Assembly (NCBI GenBank): GCA_000149225.2
Contig: CM000694.1
Coordinates: 186,001 to 250,000, forward strand
Source of the DNA: Lachancea kluyveri NRRL Y-12651
Lineage: Eukaryota; Ascomycota; Saccharomycetes; Saccharomycetales; Saccharomycetaceae
Length of the DNA: 64,000 nt
Direction: 5' to 3'
In this document: positions 1 to 9,236 of the stretch, one piece after another
Layout: each line of letters opens with the position of its first letter
Numbering within the stretch: position 1 is the first letter of the stretch
The notes under the pieces: generated by a model
What the model was told of the DNA's origin: nothing
What the model saw: only the letters and a program-made list of their open reading frames with translations
Database searches by the model: none
Made by a program: the position numbers and the translations under genes

Positions 1-265
1 GTGAAAACTGTGATCGCCCGAAAAGTCTAAGGCAAAGGATACATTCAACATAGACAAACTACGGAAGTGTTCAAAGTGCGCATGCATGACATTGTCGCGG
101 ATACTAGAGTCTAAAAAATTCGCTTTCGTATAAAAGAGGTATAAAAAAAGCACTTCTTTTCAAGTATTCGCTCGGTGAACCATGTACTTACCGATCTATC
201 ATAAGAGGGGTGTGCAGCAAATATAGAGAATTAGAAGTTAAAATTTTGAAAAAAAATGATAAAAC

Positions 266-2064
266 TTAAGCTTGGTAAGTAGAAGCAGAAACGTTACCAC
301 CTTTACCAGTCCAGTTAATGTGGATGTCTTGACCAGCAGGCAAGTGGTCGTCAGCACATTCTGGTAGGACCTTGAAAGTGTGAGCACCGAAGTAGTCACG
401 TTGAGCTTGCAACAAGTTAGCAGGCAATCTCTCGGATCTGTAACCGTCGTAAAAGCCCAAAGCTGTAGAGAAGGCTGGAGTTGGAATACCCCAGGTAGCA
501 GCCAAACCAATGGTTCTTCTCCAACCTTGTTGAGCCTTGGTGATAGCTTCGGTAAAGAAGTTGTTGAACAATAAGTTTTCCAATTCTGGGTTCTCTCTGT
601 AAGCCTTGGTGATCTCAGCCAAAAAGACAGATCTGATGATACAACCACCTCTCCACATCAAAGCAATAGCTGGGTTGTTTAACTTCCAACCGTAAGTCTT
701 ACCAGCTTCACGGATCAACATGAAACCTTGAGCATAAGAGATAATCTTGGAAGCGTACAAGGCTTGTTCCAAGTCATCAACGAATTGTTGTCTGTCCTTG
801 ACGACATCTTTGGCGATGGTTGGACCTGGCAAAACCTTAGAAGCTCTGATTCTTTCATCCTTTAGAGAGGATAGACATCTGGCAAAAACGGCTTCACCAA
901 TCAAGGTAACAGGCATACCTAAGTCCAAGGCATTGATAGCGGTCCACTTACCGGTACCCTTTTGGCCGGCAGAGTCCAGAATCTTTTCAACCAATGGTGT
1001 ACCATCAACATCATCGTACAACAAAATGTCCCTGGTGATTTCAATCAAGAAGGAGTCCAAGACACCCTTGTTCCACTTGGTGAAAACTTCACCGATTTCT
1101 TTATCAGTGAAACCACCGACTCTCTTCATGATGTCGTAAGCTTCAGTAATCAATTGCATGTCACCGTATTCGATACCGTTATGGACCATCTTAACGTAGT
1201 GACCAGCACCGGCAGGACCAACCCAATCACAACATGGTTCACCATCGGACTTGGCAGAAATGGCTTGGAAAATTTCCTTAATGTGTGGCCAAGCTTCTTC
1301 AGCACCACCTGGCATCAAAGATGGACCGTAACGGGCACCTTCTTCACCACCAGAGACACCGGAACCGACAAAGTAAATACCCTTACCCTTTAATTCTTCG
1401 TAACGTCTGTTAGAGTCTGGGAAGTGAGAGTTACCACCATCGATGATAATATCGCCCTTGTCCAAGTATGGCAACAATTGTTCGATGAAAGCATCGACAG
1501 CGGCACCGGCCTTAACCAACAAGATAATTCTTCTTGGTCTCTTTAGGTTGTCGATCAATTCCTTGACGGAGTGAGCACCAATGATAGACTTACCCTTGGC
1601 TTCATTTTCCAAGAAGTGGTCGACTTTAGAGACGGTTCTGTTGTAAGCAACAACAGTGTAACCGTGGTCAGCAGCATTCAAAATCAAGTTTTGACCCATA
1701 ACGGCCAAACCGATCAAACCAATATCACCACTAATGTCAAAAATCCTAGTTAGTAATCATGCTTACAAATCAGTGATCAAGAGCAAAGATATAAATAGCA
1801 GAAAGGTATCAGCGGAAAGAAAGAATTGCAGGTAATCGGAAAAAGAAGATTACATGAGCAGCAACATAATCTTCTATAGTCCTCATCCATAGTCCTCATC
1901 CAAGCCAACTTTTATATCTAACAAAAACGAAAGAGAAAAAAAAAAAGTTGAACTTGTCACGGACAAAAAATCAGCCAGCACGCCTTGATTAGCTTTAACA
2001 CAATCATTTGCTCTCCACCAATTCAAATATTCAATTAGCTAGTAACGTACGTTGGTTGAGACAT
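266..2064 (-). CDS. GND1: 6-phosphogluconate dehydrogenase (decarboxylating), two exons
   Basis: Oxidises 6-phosphogluconate to ribulose-5-phosphate and CO2 with NADP+, the third step of the oxidative pentose phosphate pathway, in the cytosol. The long exon (266-1730) has the N-terminal Rossmann motif GLAVMGQNL, the family signature [14 protein letters not shown] with the catalytic Lys and Asn, and the usual C-terminal end [11 protein letters not shown]. It has no ATG at its 5' end. A spliced start solves this: a 14-nt exon 1 (2051-2064, encoding M-S-Q-P and two bases of Thr), 5' splice site GTACGT at 2050, branch point TACTAAC at 1755-1749 and 3' site TTAG ending at 1731. The join gives [17 protein letters not shown] and 492 residues, close to the 489 of yeast Gnd1. 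The family assignment is certain. Splicing is inferred from signals and reading frame. As I recall, the S. cerevisiae gene is intronless. Confidence 0.96.
1731..2050 (-). other. Spliceosomal intron of GND1 (320 nt)
   Basis: Read on the minus strand, it begins GTACGT, has a perfect TACTAAC at 1755-1749, and ends TTAG at 1732-1731, 17 nt beyond the branch point. A TAG directly abutting the branch point is too close to serve as acceptor. The splice restores the conserved N-terminus of the enzyme in frame. Confidence 0.88.
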
Positions 2065-2510
2065 CTTTAGTATTTTTTTTGTTCAGAGTGTTTTTGCTTT
2101 TGAAGGGTTGGAGAAAAACGCTACTAAAAGCCTCATGTTCTTATACTTTTTCGCCACCCAGATTTGTTTTTGCACACCGGTTTTTTGCGTTGGCAGCCGC
2201 CGCTCGGAGAGTATAATGCCGACGAGTGCTGGTAAATAAGTGTAAGATCACGTGCATTAGGCGTTTCTTAACACTCGTTTGCGAACTTTGAGGTCCAGTC
2301 ACAAGTCGATATTTGCATTGTTAGGTGATTGTGCTTGTAGAGTGGATTGTATAGCATGTTATTTATCGATTAATATGATAATGTGTGTACACGTGACCTG
2401 ACGCCATCGGTGAAAAATTTTCCGTCATACAACGTGGTAAGTTGGGAATGCTGCGGTGTTTTCTTAGGTAGTTCCTGCTGCCGTCGGAAAAACCCACAAT
2501 GCTGATACGT
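2065..2510. promoter_or_regulatory. GND1 promoter region
   Basis: 446 bp between the GND1 start and the RGD3 stop. It holds two CACGTG E-boxes (2249-2254 and 2390-2395) and, at 2212-2221, a sequence that reads CGGCATTATA on the minus strand, one base from the Stb5-type decamer CGGTGTTATA or CGGCGTTATA. That site lies about 150 bp upstream of the GND1 ATG. No open reading frame of note. Confidence 0.5.
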
Positions 2511-4973
2511 CTAATGGTCAACAATGATCCGGGGAACTACTGTTGCTGGCACCGGCGGTGTCGACTCTTGGGAATCTGGACTGGCAGCGGAGTCGCTAGT
2601 GGCACTTGTCAATAGGTTCAAACCGCTGAGTCTCTTGCTGTTGCTTCTACTACGGCTAGATGACTTCGTGGGCGAGGGTTCTGCACTGAGAGTTTTAAAG
2701 GGTCTCGGAACAAACTTGTCTTCTTCGCTTCGCACGTTCAATTTCTCTAGTGTTAGTGTTGGCATTCTCCTGTTTTTAGTGTGTCCTTCTGTGAAAACGG
2801 GCTCTTCTAAAATTCTGGCTTCTTCTTTCTCTATAGTTTGAGTTTCGAGTTCTTGTAGGAGTTCTTCCAATGCACCATAAACTTTTTCATGACATAGAAT
2901 ATGTGCAACAATTTTAGAGTATTCAATAACATCTCCAGGCTGTCGTTCTCTGTGCCTCGCGAATATGTGGTATAGAGGAACGTCTCCGTCTAAGTTGAAC
3001 AATTTCTCGACTGACACTAAATCAAACTCCTTTATCAGCCAATGAAAGTGTTTGCACAAGCATAATAAACTTGCCAAATTTTCCACAGGGATTAATCTCA
3101 ACCCCTTGACAACATCATTTTGCATCAATGATTCATAGCACACTAACGGAATCACAGAATCCGGTAATTCTAATAGCCACAGCTTCAGCAATCCTACAAT
3201 GTCACTAACGTTTCCCCTGGGAATTCTATTGAGTACGTTTTTTATAGTCCTCTCATGGTCACCTTCACATTTTTTGTACTCAGCGATAATATCCCTTCTC
3301 AAATTTGTTACACGGATCAAATCGATACAACAGCTCCATGAGTCCAACACTTCTCGCGCGTCACAACCATACAAATGCTTCACTATTTCATATAGCATTA
3401 TTGGCAAGTGTTTCGGCCCAATTCCCTCGGTTTTTGACACGGGCAGGTCTCTTAAGTCTGTATTGAAAATTGCTGATGTAGTTATTTGTCCTCTTGAATC
3501 AAATTTAACAAAGGAAAGTGAGGGTTGGGGTGTAAAGTACCCAATCGTGCCGTGGTTTCCTGAATACATTCGGTAGCACTCGGTATTGATATCCATTTCG
3601 CATGTACTGTAACTTTTGGTCAGTTGTTCAGAGATTTTCTTGTAAGTTCTATCAACCAATTGTACAAACCCGTTAGACGCATGTTCCATTAATTGACATT
3701 TTCTTCTGAACATAGAATCATATGTTTTCATTGCTTTGTTCAACTCTAATTCCAATTGAACTCGAGCATAGTCTAGTTTTTCACAATGCTGAAAATAACT
3801 TTCCTCTCGATCATATAGTTCTTTTTGACTTATAACCAGTTCCTCTCGGCAGGTGATAGGGGCCTCTTGGTTCCAGTGTAAAGCACTGCTGAAAAATTCA
3901 GTAAGCTTGTTTCCTGTACTTTCCTCAGGATTCTGATTATCTTTTTTTTGAGCTAAATTTTCAACTTTCTTTGGGGCTGTTAACCATTCTCCTAACTCAC
4001 CAGTCCATTCATAGTATCCTCCAGTAATGAAAGTTCCGTTAGATCCACTAATCATACCATTATACGTGTTTATGATGCGTAATTCCAATAGGCGCTGACC
4101 AATGCATTCCAGATTGAACAGTGACGTGTCGAGTTTGGGAATTACTTTTTTTACCGTACTGAACAGAGAATTCCCTGAAAAATATTCATTTCTTAAACCC
4201 GGAATAGAAATCAACCTTTTCTTCAGGGGAACCTGACTGGTCAATTTACTCAAAAAGTTTCTAAAATCTTCGACAGACTCAAACACAAGCGATTTACTCA
4301 ATGTCAATGGGAAATTCTCTTGGAAAAATACGGCATTGTCGACTTCCTTGGTATTAACTACTGACTTTTCGGAATCTAATACACTCTGTTGAGTGTCGTT
4401 GGTCTCCCAGTTATCATCACTAGTCTGATTCGGATTATCTTCCAAACTTTTAAACTCTGTTTTTGCAAGGTAAACATTTTTGATGCGCTCGCTTCTTTTG
4501 TAAAGATCTTCTCTGGAACTTTTTGCGGATGCTAGGCTCCTTGAATATTGTCGGAAGTTCCTATTTAAAATTTCTTGTGTTTCATTAGAGAATTCTTGAT
4601 ATTCGAACAGTAAACTTTCTAATTGATCCAGGCAAGTGTTTTCTAATTCGCGGCGATTAATGAATTTCATTTCTTCAAGGATCACACCCAAAACATCCAT
4701 CTGCTGGCGGTACAATGATGATGGTAATGACTCTTCGTTTGTATGATAGAAGTCAGCACCATAGCCATTATGGGCAGGCTGGTTATCAGCAATTATTTTA
4801 GACAGTGACTTTGTTGCTTCAGCCCAAAACTTGGTGCCAAACTGTGTATACAAATGAGTGGACTGTTTCAATTCGTTGACATCTGTGGTGATCCGATGGA
4901 TCAAGCAATCAATCCCTGTGGTATAGTCTTCAGACCAAAAAGTATTTCTCAGATTGTAGTTATGATTGGCCAT
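2511..4973 (-). CDS. RGD3: F-BAR/DEP/RhoGAP protein, Rgd3 (YHR182W) ortholog
   Basis: 820 residues from an ATG at 4973. Order of parts: an F-BAR-like membrane-binding helical region (about 10-170 and again about 370-460), interrupted by a DEP domain (about 240-330), then a RhoGAP domain (about 505-690) with the candidate arginine finger in DLIRVTNLRR, and a Ser/Pro-rich tail. In S. cerevisiae this protein is a GTPase-activating protein for Rho3, acting on polarised secretion at the plasma membrane and vesicles; that function is transferred by homology and by position between GND1 and SVP26. The DEP domain splitting the F-BAR is visible in the sequence. The basic, low-complexity C-terminus is likely disordered. 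Confidence 0.9.
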   Translation of the reverse strand: MANHNYNLRNTFWSEDYTTGIDCLIHRITTDVNELKQSTHLYTQFGTKFWAEATKSLSKIIADNQPAHNGYGADFYHTNEESLPSSLYRQQMDVLGVILEEMKFINRRELENTCLDQLESLLFEYQEFSNETQEILNRNFRQYSRSLASAKSSREDLYKRSERIKNVYLAKTEFKSLEDNPNQTSDDNWETNDTQQSVLDSEKSVVNTKEVDNAVFFQENFPLTLSKSLVFESVEDFRNFLSKLTSQVPLKKRLISIPGLRNEYFSGNSLFSTVKKVIPKLDTSLFNLECIGQRLLELRIINTYNGMISGSNGTFITGGYYEWTGELGEWLTAPKKVENLAQKKDNQNPEESTGNKLTEFFSSALHWNQEAPITCREELVISQKELYDREESYFQHCEKLDYARVQLELELNKAMKTYDSMFRRKCQLMEHASNGFVQLVDRTYKKISEQLTKSYSTCEMDINTECYRMYSGNHGTIGYFTPQPSLSFVKFDSRGQITTSAIFNTDLRDLPVSKTEGIGPKHLPIMLYEIVKHLYGCDAREVLDSWSCCIDLIRVTNLRRDIIAEYKKCEGDHERTIKNVLNRIPRGNVSDIVGLLKLWLLELPDSVIPLVCYESLMQNDVVKGLRLIPVENLASLLCLCKHFHWLIKEFDLVSVEKLFNLDGDVPLYHIFARHRERQPGDVIEYSKIVAHILCHEKVYGALEELLQELETQTIEKEEARILEEPVFTEGHTKNRRMPTLTLEKLNVRSEEDKFVPRPFKTLSAEPSPTKSSSRSRSNSKRLSGLNLLTSATSDSAASPDSQESTPPVPATVVPRIIVDH

Positions 4974-5199
4974 AATTTCAAAGCTTGTTTTCTTTTTTTT
5001 CTTTTCGAGTGAAAAACCTTATGTTTAGCCCTCCTTTGTATTAATGCTCTGTTTTATTCTAGTTGAACATTCTGTTTTTCTTTTTCTTTTTTTTTAAGAT
5101 GTTAAATAGCCCACAAACTGGATCACCACGAATTCCAACACAAAGAGGTTACTAGTGCCTCTATAACGTAATATTTGGATTACTTATTTACAATATTTA

Positions 5200-5886
5200 T
5201 TACATGACTAAACTGTCATGCTGTGGATTGACGTTGTATCCAAATACACGAGCAATGGTGTAGAATTGATTTCTAATTCCATCAATTACTACACGCACTA
5301 GCCCGGTGGCTCTTTTACGAAACCTGGGACCGTCAGCCTCAGCATATAAATTGTCATCCTTCTTATCTAGCCTCTTAGTTGTCATGGGTAAGACGTTATC
5401 GCCAGCACTCAATGACACAAACAATGCAAATGGAATAAACCAAACACAAATACCAAAGAAGGAGGCAACTTCTGTAAATGAGGCACGTCTTCTTGGAACA
5501 TAATTGGGATCAAATCTAAATTGGGGCGGAATTTCGATGTCGTTAAAGTACTTGAACCATAAGTAATGGTTTAAGACAACTAAGACGCAGCTAAGTAAGA
5601 AAGTGGGGCTTTTCAGCGAAATAAAAGGAAACTTTTTCAAGTTTTGCAAATAAATGGCATAGGACACAATGGAGAAGACACTCAACTTGAATGGAAATGA
5701 ATCGAATAGCAGTAACAGTAGAAATATACCAATGATTACATAAATCGCCCTGGTTAGGAATCTTTTTGTTGGTTCACTGTGTTCCTCAACTAGTTCACTG
5801 ATGTAGTAAAGACCAGATGCTATTGACAGAGTTAAAAATAAGAACCCAAATACAGCGCCAAAGTATGATAACAATTGTAGGAACAT
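5200..5886 (-). CDS. SVP26: Svp26, early-Golgi membrane cargo adaptor
   Basis: 228 residues with several hydrophobic segments (about 8-30, 45-65, 95-115 and 140-160) and a cytosolic tail, typical of the four-span Tex261/Svp26 family. Conserved stretches include SGLYYISELVEEHSEPT and PPQFRFDPNYVPRRRASF. In S. cerevisiae Svp26 packs Golgi mannosyltransferases such as Ktr3 into COPII vesicles and helps keep them in the early Golgi. Length matches the yeast protein. The start is the ATG at 5886, right before the first membrane segment. Confidence 0.96.
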   Translation of the reverse strand: MFLQLLSYFGAVFGFLFLTLSIASGLYYISELVEEHSEPTKRFLTRAIYVIIGIFLLLLLFDSFPFKLSVFSIVSYAIYLQNLKKFPFISLKSPTFLLSCVLVVLNHYLWFKYFNDIEIPPQFRFDPNYVPRRRASFTEVASFFGICVWFIPFALFVSLSAGDNVLPMTTKRLDKKDDNLYAEADGPRFRKRATGLVRVVIDGIRNQFYTIARVFGYNVNPQHDSLVM

Positions 5887-6098
5887 CTTAGCTTGTCCTC
5901 TTCAGCTCTGAATAAAACAGAACATCAAAAAAAGTCAAGGGTAAAAATAACACGCGAAAAGTACATAAAATACGAGTGTACGTTTATAGTGACATGAACG
6001 TGCTAAGCTGAAATGTACTAGAAGATCTTATTAAGGGGATAGGTCTTATGTTTTATGAAAAAGGCGAGATAATTGGGAATACTGGCATTCTTTTAAGT

Positions 6099-6134
6099 CC
6101 TGTCTGCAGCCCTGTCTGGAGCCCTGTCTGGAGC
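6099..6134. repeat. Three tandem 12-bp units
   Basis: Units at 6099-6110, 6111-6122 and 6123-6134 read CCTGTCTGCAGC, CCTGTCTGGAGC and CCTGTCTGGAGC. They lie in noncoding DNA between SVP26 and the tRNA gene. No function is evident. Confidence 0.85.
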
Positions 6135-6340
6135 CCAGTGTTGTCATTTGGCTACTAATCTTTGCTCATAATATTTTCATTTGGCGAGTTGTAAGATCCA
6201 GCAAAGGTTACTGATACTAAAGCAAATAGAAAAAGGGCACACACTGAGGTTAAGTGAGTGATTGAAAGAAGCAAATACAATGTGTATGTGACATGCTGTC
6301 TCGCCTTACATTATAGTCACTGGAGATCTCAAAAAATAAA

Positions 6341-6412
6341 TGCCACCTGCCAGAATTGAACTAGCGACCTTTGCATTACAAGTGCAACGCTCTACCACTA
6401 AGCTAAGGAGGC
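6341..6412 (-). tRNA. tRNA-Thr, anticodon UGU
   Basis: 72 nt without CCA. The minus strand starts GCCTCCTTAGCTTAGTGG and ends AGGTGGCA. Acceptor arm pairs with a single U-U mismatch. The A box lies in TAGCTTAGTGG, the anticodon stem is TTGCA/TGCAA around loop CTTGTAA (anticodon TGT), and the B box is AGTTCAATTCT. No intron. A run of six Ts (minus strand, 6336-6331) follows a few bases downstream and would end Pol III transcription. Confidence 0.97.
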
Positions 6413-6461
6413 GATTTATTAAAAAATTATTATAAAAAATCGAACTATATCACATGACCTT

Positions 6462-6469
6462 TTACCCGG
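6462..6469 (+). promoter_or_regulatory. Reb1-type site TTACCCGG
   Basis: A perfect TTACCCGG, 50 bp upstream of the tRNA 5' end and between the tRNA and the LTR. In yeast such sites bind Reb1, which positions nucleosomes and can stop Pol II read-through. Inferred from the motif only. Confidence 0.45.
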
Positions 6470-6513
6470 AGTTCATGGTAAACCGAATAACGTTAGTGAC
6501 ATCACCATATTAG

Positions 6514-6860
6514 TGTTGGAACGAAATGTGTTGGAACGAAATACAACTATCGACCATCGACTAGTATTCGTGTTACTAGTATATTATCACACACGGTGTT
6601 ATAAGGTGACATAAAGAATGAGAAACAGTCATCTAACTCAGTGGAAGCTGAAACGCAAGGATTGATAATGTAATAGGATAATGAACCAAAACATATAAAA
6701 GGGAAGAGAGTATATGAATAATTGTATACAGAGTTATCGACTCTCTTTTCTGGATTCCTAGAAAGGTGAGGAGAACTTCTAGTATAACCATATACCAATC
6801 ATTATAGCCTTAATCAAAAATGGAATCTCAACAATTGTCCCAATTTCAACGTATTTCTCA
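6514..6860 (+). mobile_element. Ty1/Ty2-type (delta) solo LTR
   Basis: The core 6529-6860 is 332 bp, starts TGTTGG and ends TCTCA, and closely follows the S. cerevisiae delta LTR over most of its length, including the region around AAGCTGAAACGCAAGGATTG. No internal element sequence follows, so it is a solo LTR, a fossil of a Ty1/copia element. Its first 14 bp occur a second time just outside (6514-6527), giving a doubled left end. I found no clear 5-bp target duplication. It sits about 100 bp upstream of a tRNA gene, where Ty1-type integration is targeted. The short open frame inside it is not a gene. Its good match to the delta consensus suggests it is not very old. Confidence 0.88.
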
Positions 6861-7078
6861 TTTACTTTACGCTAACTCTGAGTAAGTAAGCATTGCATAA
6901 TTTTTAGCTGCTCGATAACAGGATGGTGCCGTAAATATGTACAGTATATAACCAATATCAATAGTTATTAAAGTAATGGTGAGCGCAACTGCAAGCAGCA
7001 TGACATTAGGCATACAAAAAATCTTTCAATCATCAATTAGTGGGATAACTGGATAATTAATGAATTTTATCCTGAAAT

Positions 7079-9055
7079 CTATACTAGTCTATCAAGCCAA
7101 GAAATGTCGACGTTGTTTTCGTCAAGGATGTCTTGATACTCATTACTAGCACCGAATAGTTCCTGGGTTAGCTTATCCATATTGGGAACTTGGCCGTTAC
7201 TCAGGCTGATATCCAAAATAGCGCTACTGATGGTTTGAAAAACATCAGCACATTTTGCGGCAAAAACCCATTTTCCTCCAAAGTGTTGTAAAATTTCGAC
7301 ACACTGTTGAATTTCAATCTTACTTTCAGTCAAATCAATACTCCATTGACATAAGCAGTATAGCATCGTGTTACAAATGGTTAACGTCCTGAACAAAGTT
7401 ATCCAGTTTAAAGGCAGCAACTTTTTCTTGTACAGTGTATATGTGTGCTTCAAAGCCTGAAGGCAGAAATTGCCTAAGATAGTCAACGCATCAACAGAGG
7501 GTTTCGGGACCAAAGTAGATGGCCTGTAAAGCATAATCTGCAATTGTGCGTATCTCATAGCTAACCATATATCAGAGCTGTGGAAAGAGATAGTTGGGTT
7601 ATTCCCGTTGTGGTTTGCAATAGCGTTGGCCTCTTGGATTTTGGCTCGTTCTTTGGCATAAAGTTCATCAATCTCTTGCCTTAATTTATTTATAATATCC
7701 TGCTTTTCAGTAGCCGTTGGTTTTTTCTTACCAGCGCCAACACTGTGAACCTGTTTGTAAATTTTACCTCCAATCTTCCTTAGCGAAATCATCATCCTCG
7801 TAACCTCAATGTCTTCCTTTTCTTCCTCATATAATGACCTTGGTAACGGTATGCTAATGTCATCATCATCTATTGCAGAGATCCGACCCAAGCTTGAAGA
7901 AACTAATCTCTCAAAACAATAAAAGCTCCAAAAAGCCCTATATCTCATCTCAACCTCAATCACAGACATGGTGCTCATTTTTTTTTTGGTTAAAGCCCTG
8001 TTTAAACCTAGACCGATTGCTAGCCTCATCATAAGTCCGCTGATCGTCCAGGAAGACACACCTTTCGGTTCAAAAAACGAATAAATACCCAACAGCAGAA
8101 GACATTTGATAGTTTCAACATTTTGCGCATGCATGACTTTACAGAATTTCTTCATTGCCAAATAAGAGAAGTGCTCACTTAATTCTTCTTCTTGGTTCAA
8201 AATACCAGCTCTTTGTAAAGTAGTACAGCCAATGGCCATTACCATGTATAATTTGAAAATGAATGCCTCCTCGTACCGGCCATCCATAAGATTGAAGTCT
8301 CTAATGGTAGACACTTTGTTTAAAAACTCGATTTTATTTATAAGTGGGTATGATCGATGATTGTGTTTGAAGTAAGCTGCTATGAATCGGTCGTAGAGTG
8401 GACGGTCAATATGTTTAAACCTCCCATCAGTTTTCAAAAGTGGAGTTGTTCTGCCACCTTTAAACACGGAAGTTATCGCTTCGATCTGAATTGAAGAGGC
8501 TTTCACCGGAACAGATGCAGGCTTATGCAGCTCGTGTTCCAGTTTGCCCTGTGCGTGCACTATTGGTGGTAATGAGTGTGGACGATCAACCATGAGTGAA
8601 GGTTGCGGAGAAGTTATTCTTGGCGGAGAAGCACCCCTACTATTAATCGTAGCCAACATACTTAGAAACGACGAAGCAGCTTCAAGTGATGTTGCATGAT
8701 CATTATGCTCGTTAAGACCCTGTTGTGGAAGGTGTTCGGTATTACCAGATTGCCTATTGGTGGTCCTAGGTTCATGACCATTGGTGTTATCACTTGTAAC
8801 TTTAACTTTCTTTCTATCTCTCCGGTCAGGCAAGAACTCCCCTCTTTCTTTGGCTTCTAAAAGTTGTTTTTTGGTTCTTCTTGCCGCCCTTCCAGGATAG
8901 GTGCACTCTTCGCCAGCTCTACTGCAGTTTCTGCAAGCAGGAAGTTCCTTGGAACATTTCTTCTTTAGTCGTCTACACCTGGAACAGGAGTATGGCTCAT
9001 TTTGTTGTGATTCCCTGTCAGTAGTAATACTAGTAGTGGCAGAATCGTCCTTCAT
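7079..9055 (-). CDS. STB5: Zn(II)2Cys6 transcription factor Stb5
   Basis: 658 residues from an ATG at 9055. The zinc cluster CSRCRRLKKKCSKELPAC with CRNC and ECTYPGR lies near residues 23-55, followed by a basic linker. After a low-complexity region comes the fungal transcription-factor middle homology domain (about 225-620), with GCTTLQRAGIL, FEPKGVSSWTISGL and LNWITLFRTLTICNTMLYCL nearly as in S. cerevisiae Stb5, and the end ILDENNVDISWLDRLV. Stb5 activates NADPH-producing and oxidative-stress genes, including pentose phosphate genes such as GND1, and some multidrug-resistance genes. The protein is about 85 residues shorter than yeast Stb5 (743), mostly in the linker. A Stb5-type site lies in its own promoter. 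Confidence 0.95.
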   Translation of the reverse strand: MKDDSATTSITTDRESQQNEPYSCSRCRRLKKKCSKELPACRNCSRAGEECTYPGRAARRTKKQLLEAKERGEFLPDRRDRKKVKVTSDNTNGHEPRTTNRQSGNTEHLPQQGLNEHNDHATSLEAASSFLSMLATINSRGASPPRITSPQPSLMVDRPHSLPPIVHAQGKLEHELHKPASVPVKASSIQIEAITSVFKGGRTTPLLKTDGRFKHIDRPLYDRFIAAYFKHNHRSYPLINKIEFLNKVSTIRDFNLMDGRYEEAFIFKLYMVMAIGCTTLQRAGILNQEEELSEHFSYLAMKKFCKVMHAQNVETIKCLLLLGIYSFFEPKGVSSWTISGLMMRLAIGLGLNRALTKKKMSTMSVIEVEMRYRAFWSFYCFERLVSSSLGRISAIDDDDISIPLPRSLYEEEKEDIEVTRMMISLRKIGGKIYKQVHSVGAGKKKPTATEKQDIINKLRQEIDELYAKERAKIQEANAIANHNGNNPTISFHSSDIWLAMRYAQLQIMLYRPSTLVPKPSVDALTILGNFCLQALKHTYTLYKKKLLPLNWITLFRTLTICNTMLYCLCQWSIDLTESKIEIQQCVEILQHFGGKWVFAAKCADVFQTISSAILDISLSNGQVPNMDKLTQELFGASNEYQDILDENNVDISWLDRLV

Positions 9056-9124
9056 TGTTAACGAAGCTCCGTTCTTATCTCAGCGCTATCTTGAAGTATG
9101 TCTCTGACTGTCCCATCACAGCGA

Positions 9125-9134
9125 CGGTGTTATA
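9125..9134 (+). promoter_or_regulatory. Stb5-type binding site CGGTGTTATA
   Basis: A CGG-type decamer matching the Stb5 consensus CGGNSTTATA, 70 bp upstream of the STB5 start codon. It suggests autoregulation. Inference from the motif; no other evidence. Confidence 0.5.
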
Positions 9135-9236
9135 AATGTTTACGTGTAAAAATTTCGGGCATAATGTCATGTGATACAAAATACATCCTAAAGAAAATAG
9201 GTTATACGAAAACTAATGTACAGCTCTATGAACAGC

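Larger units (their letters stand above)
5887..7078. other. Gene-free stretch with tRNA and solo LTR
   Basis: 1.2 kb between SVP26 and STB5. It contains the 12-bp repeats, the tRNA-Thr gene and the Ty1-type LTR listed separately. In S. cerevisiae the corresponding interval carries YHR180W and OYE2; I see no trace of either protein here. The 6861-7078 part is AT-rich and holds the STB5 3' flank. Confidence 0.7.

Noticed and set aside
6547-6798. An 83-codon open frame
   Set aside because: Lies wholly inside the Ty1-type LTR on the opposite strand and has no family resemblance.
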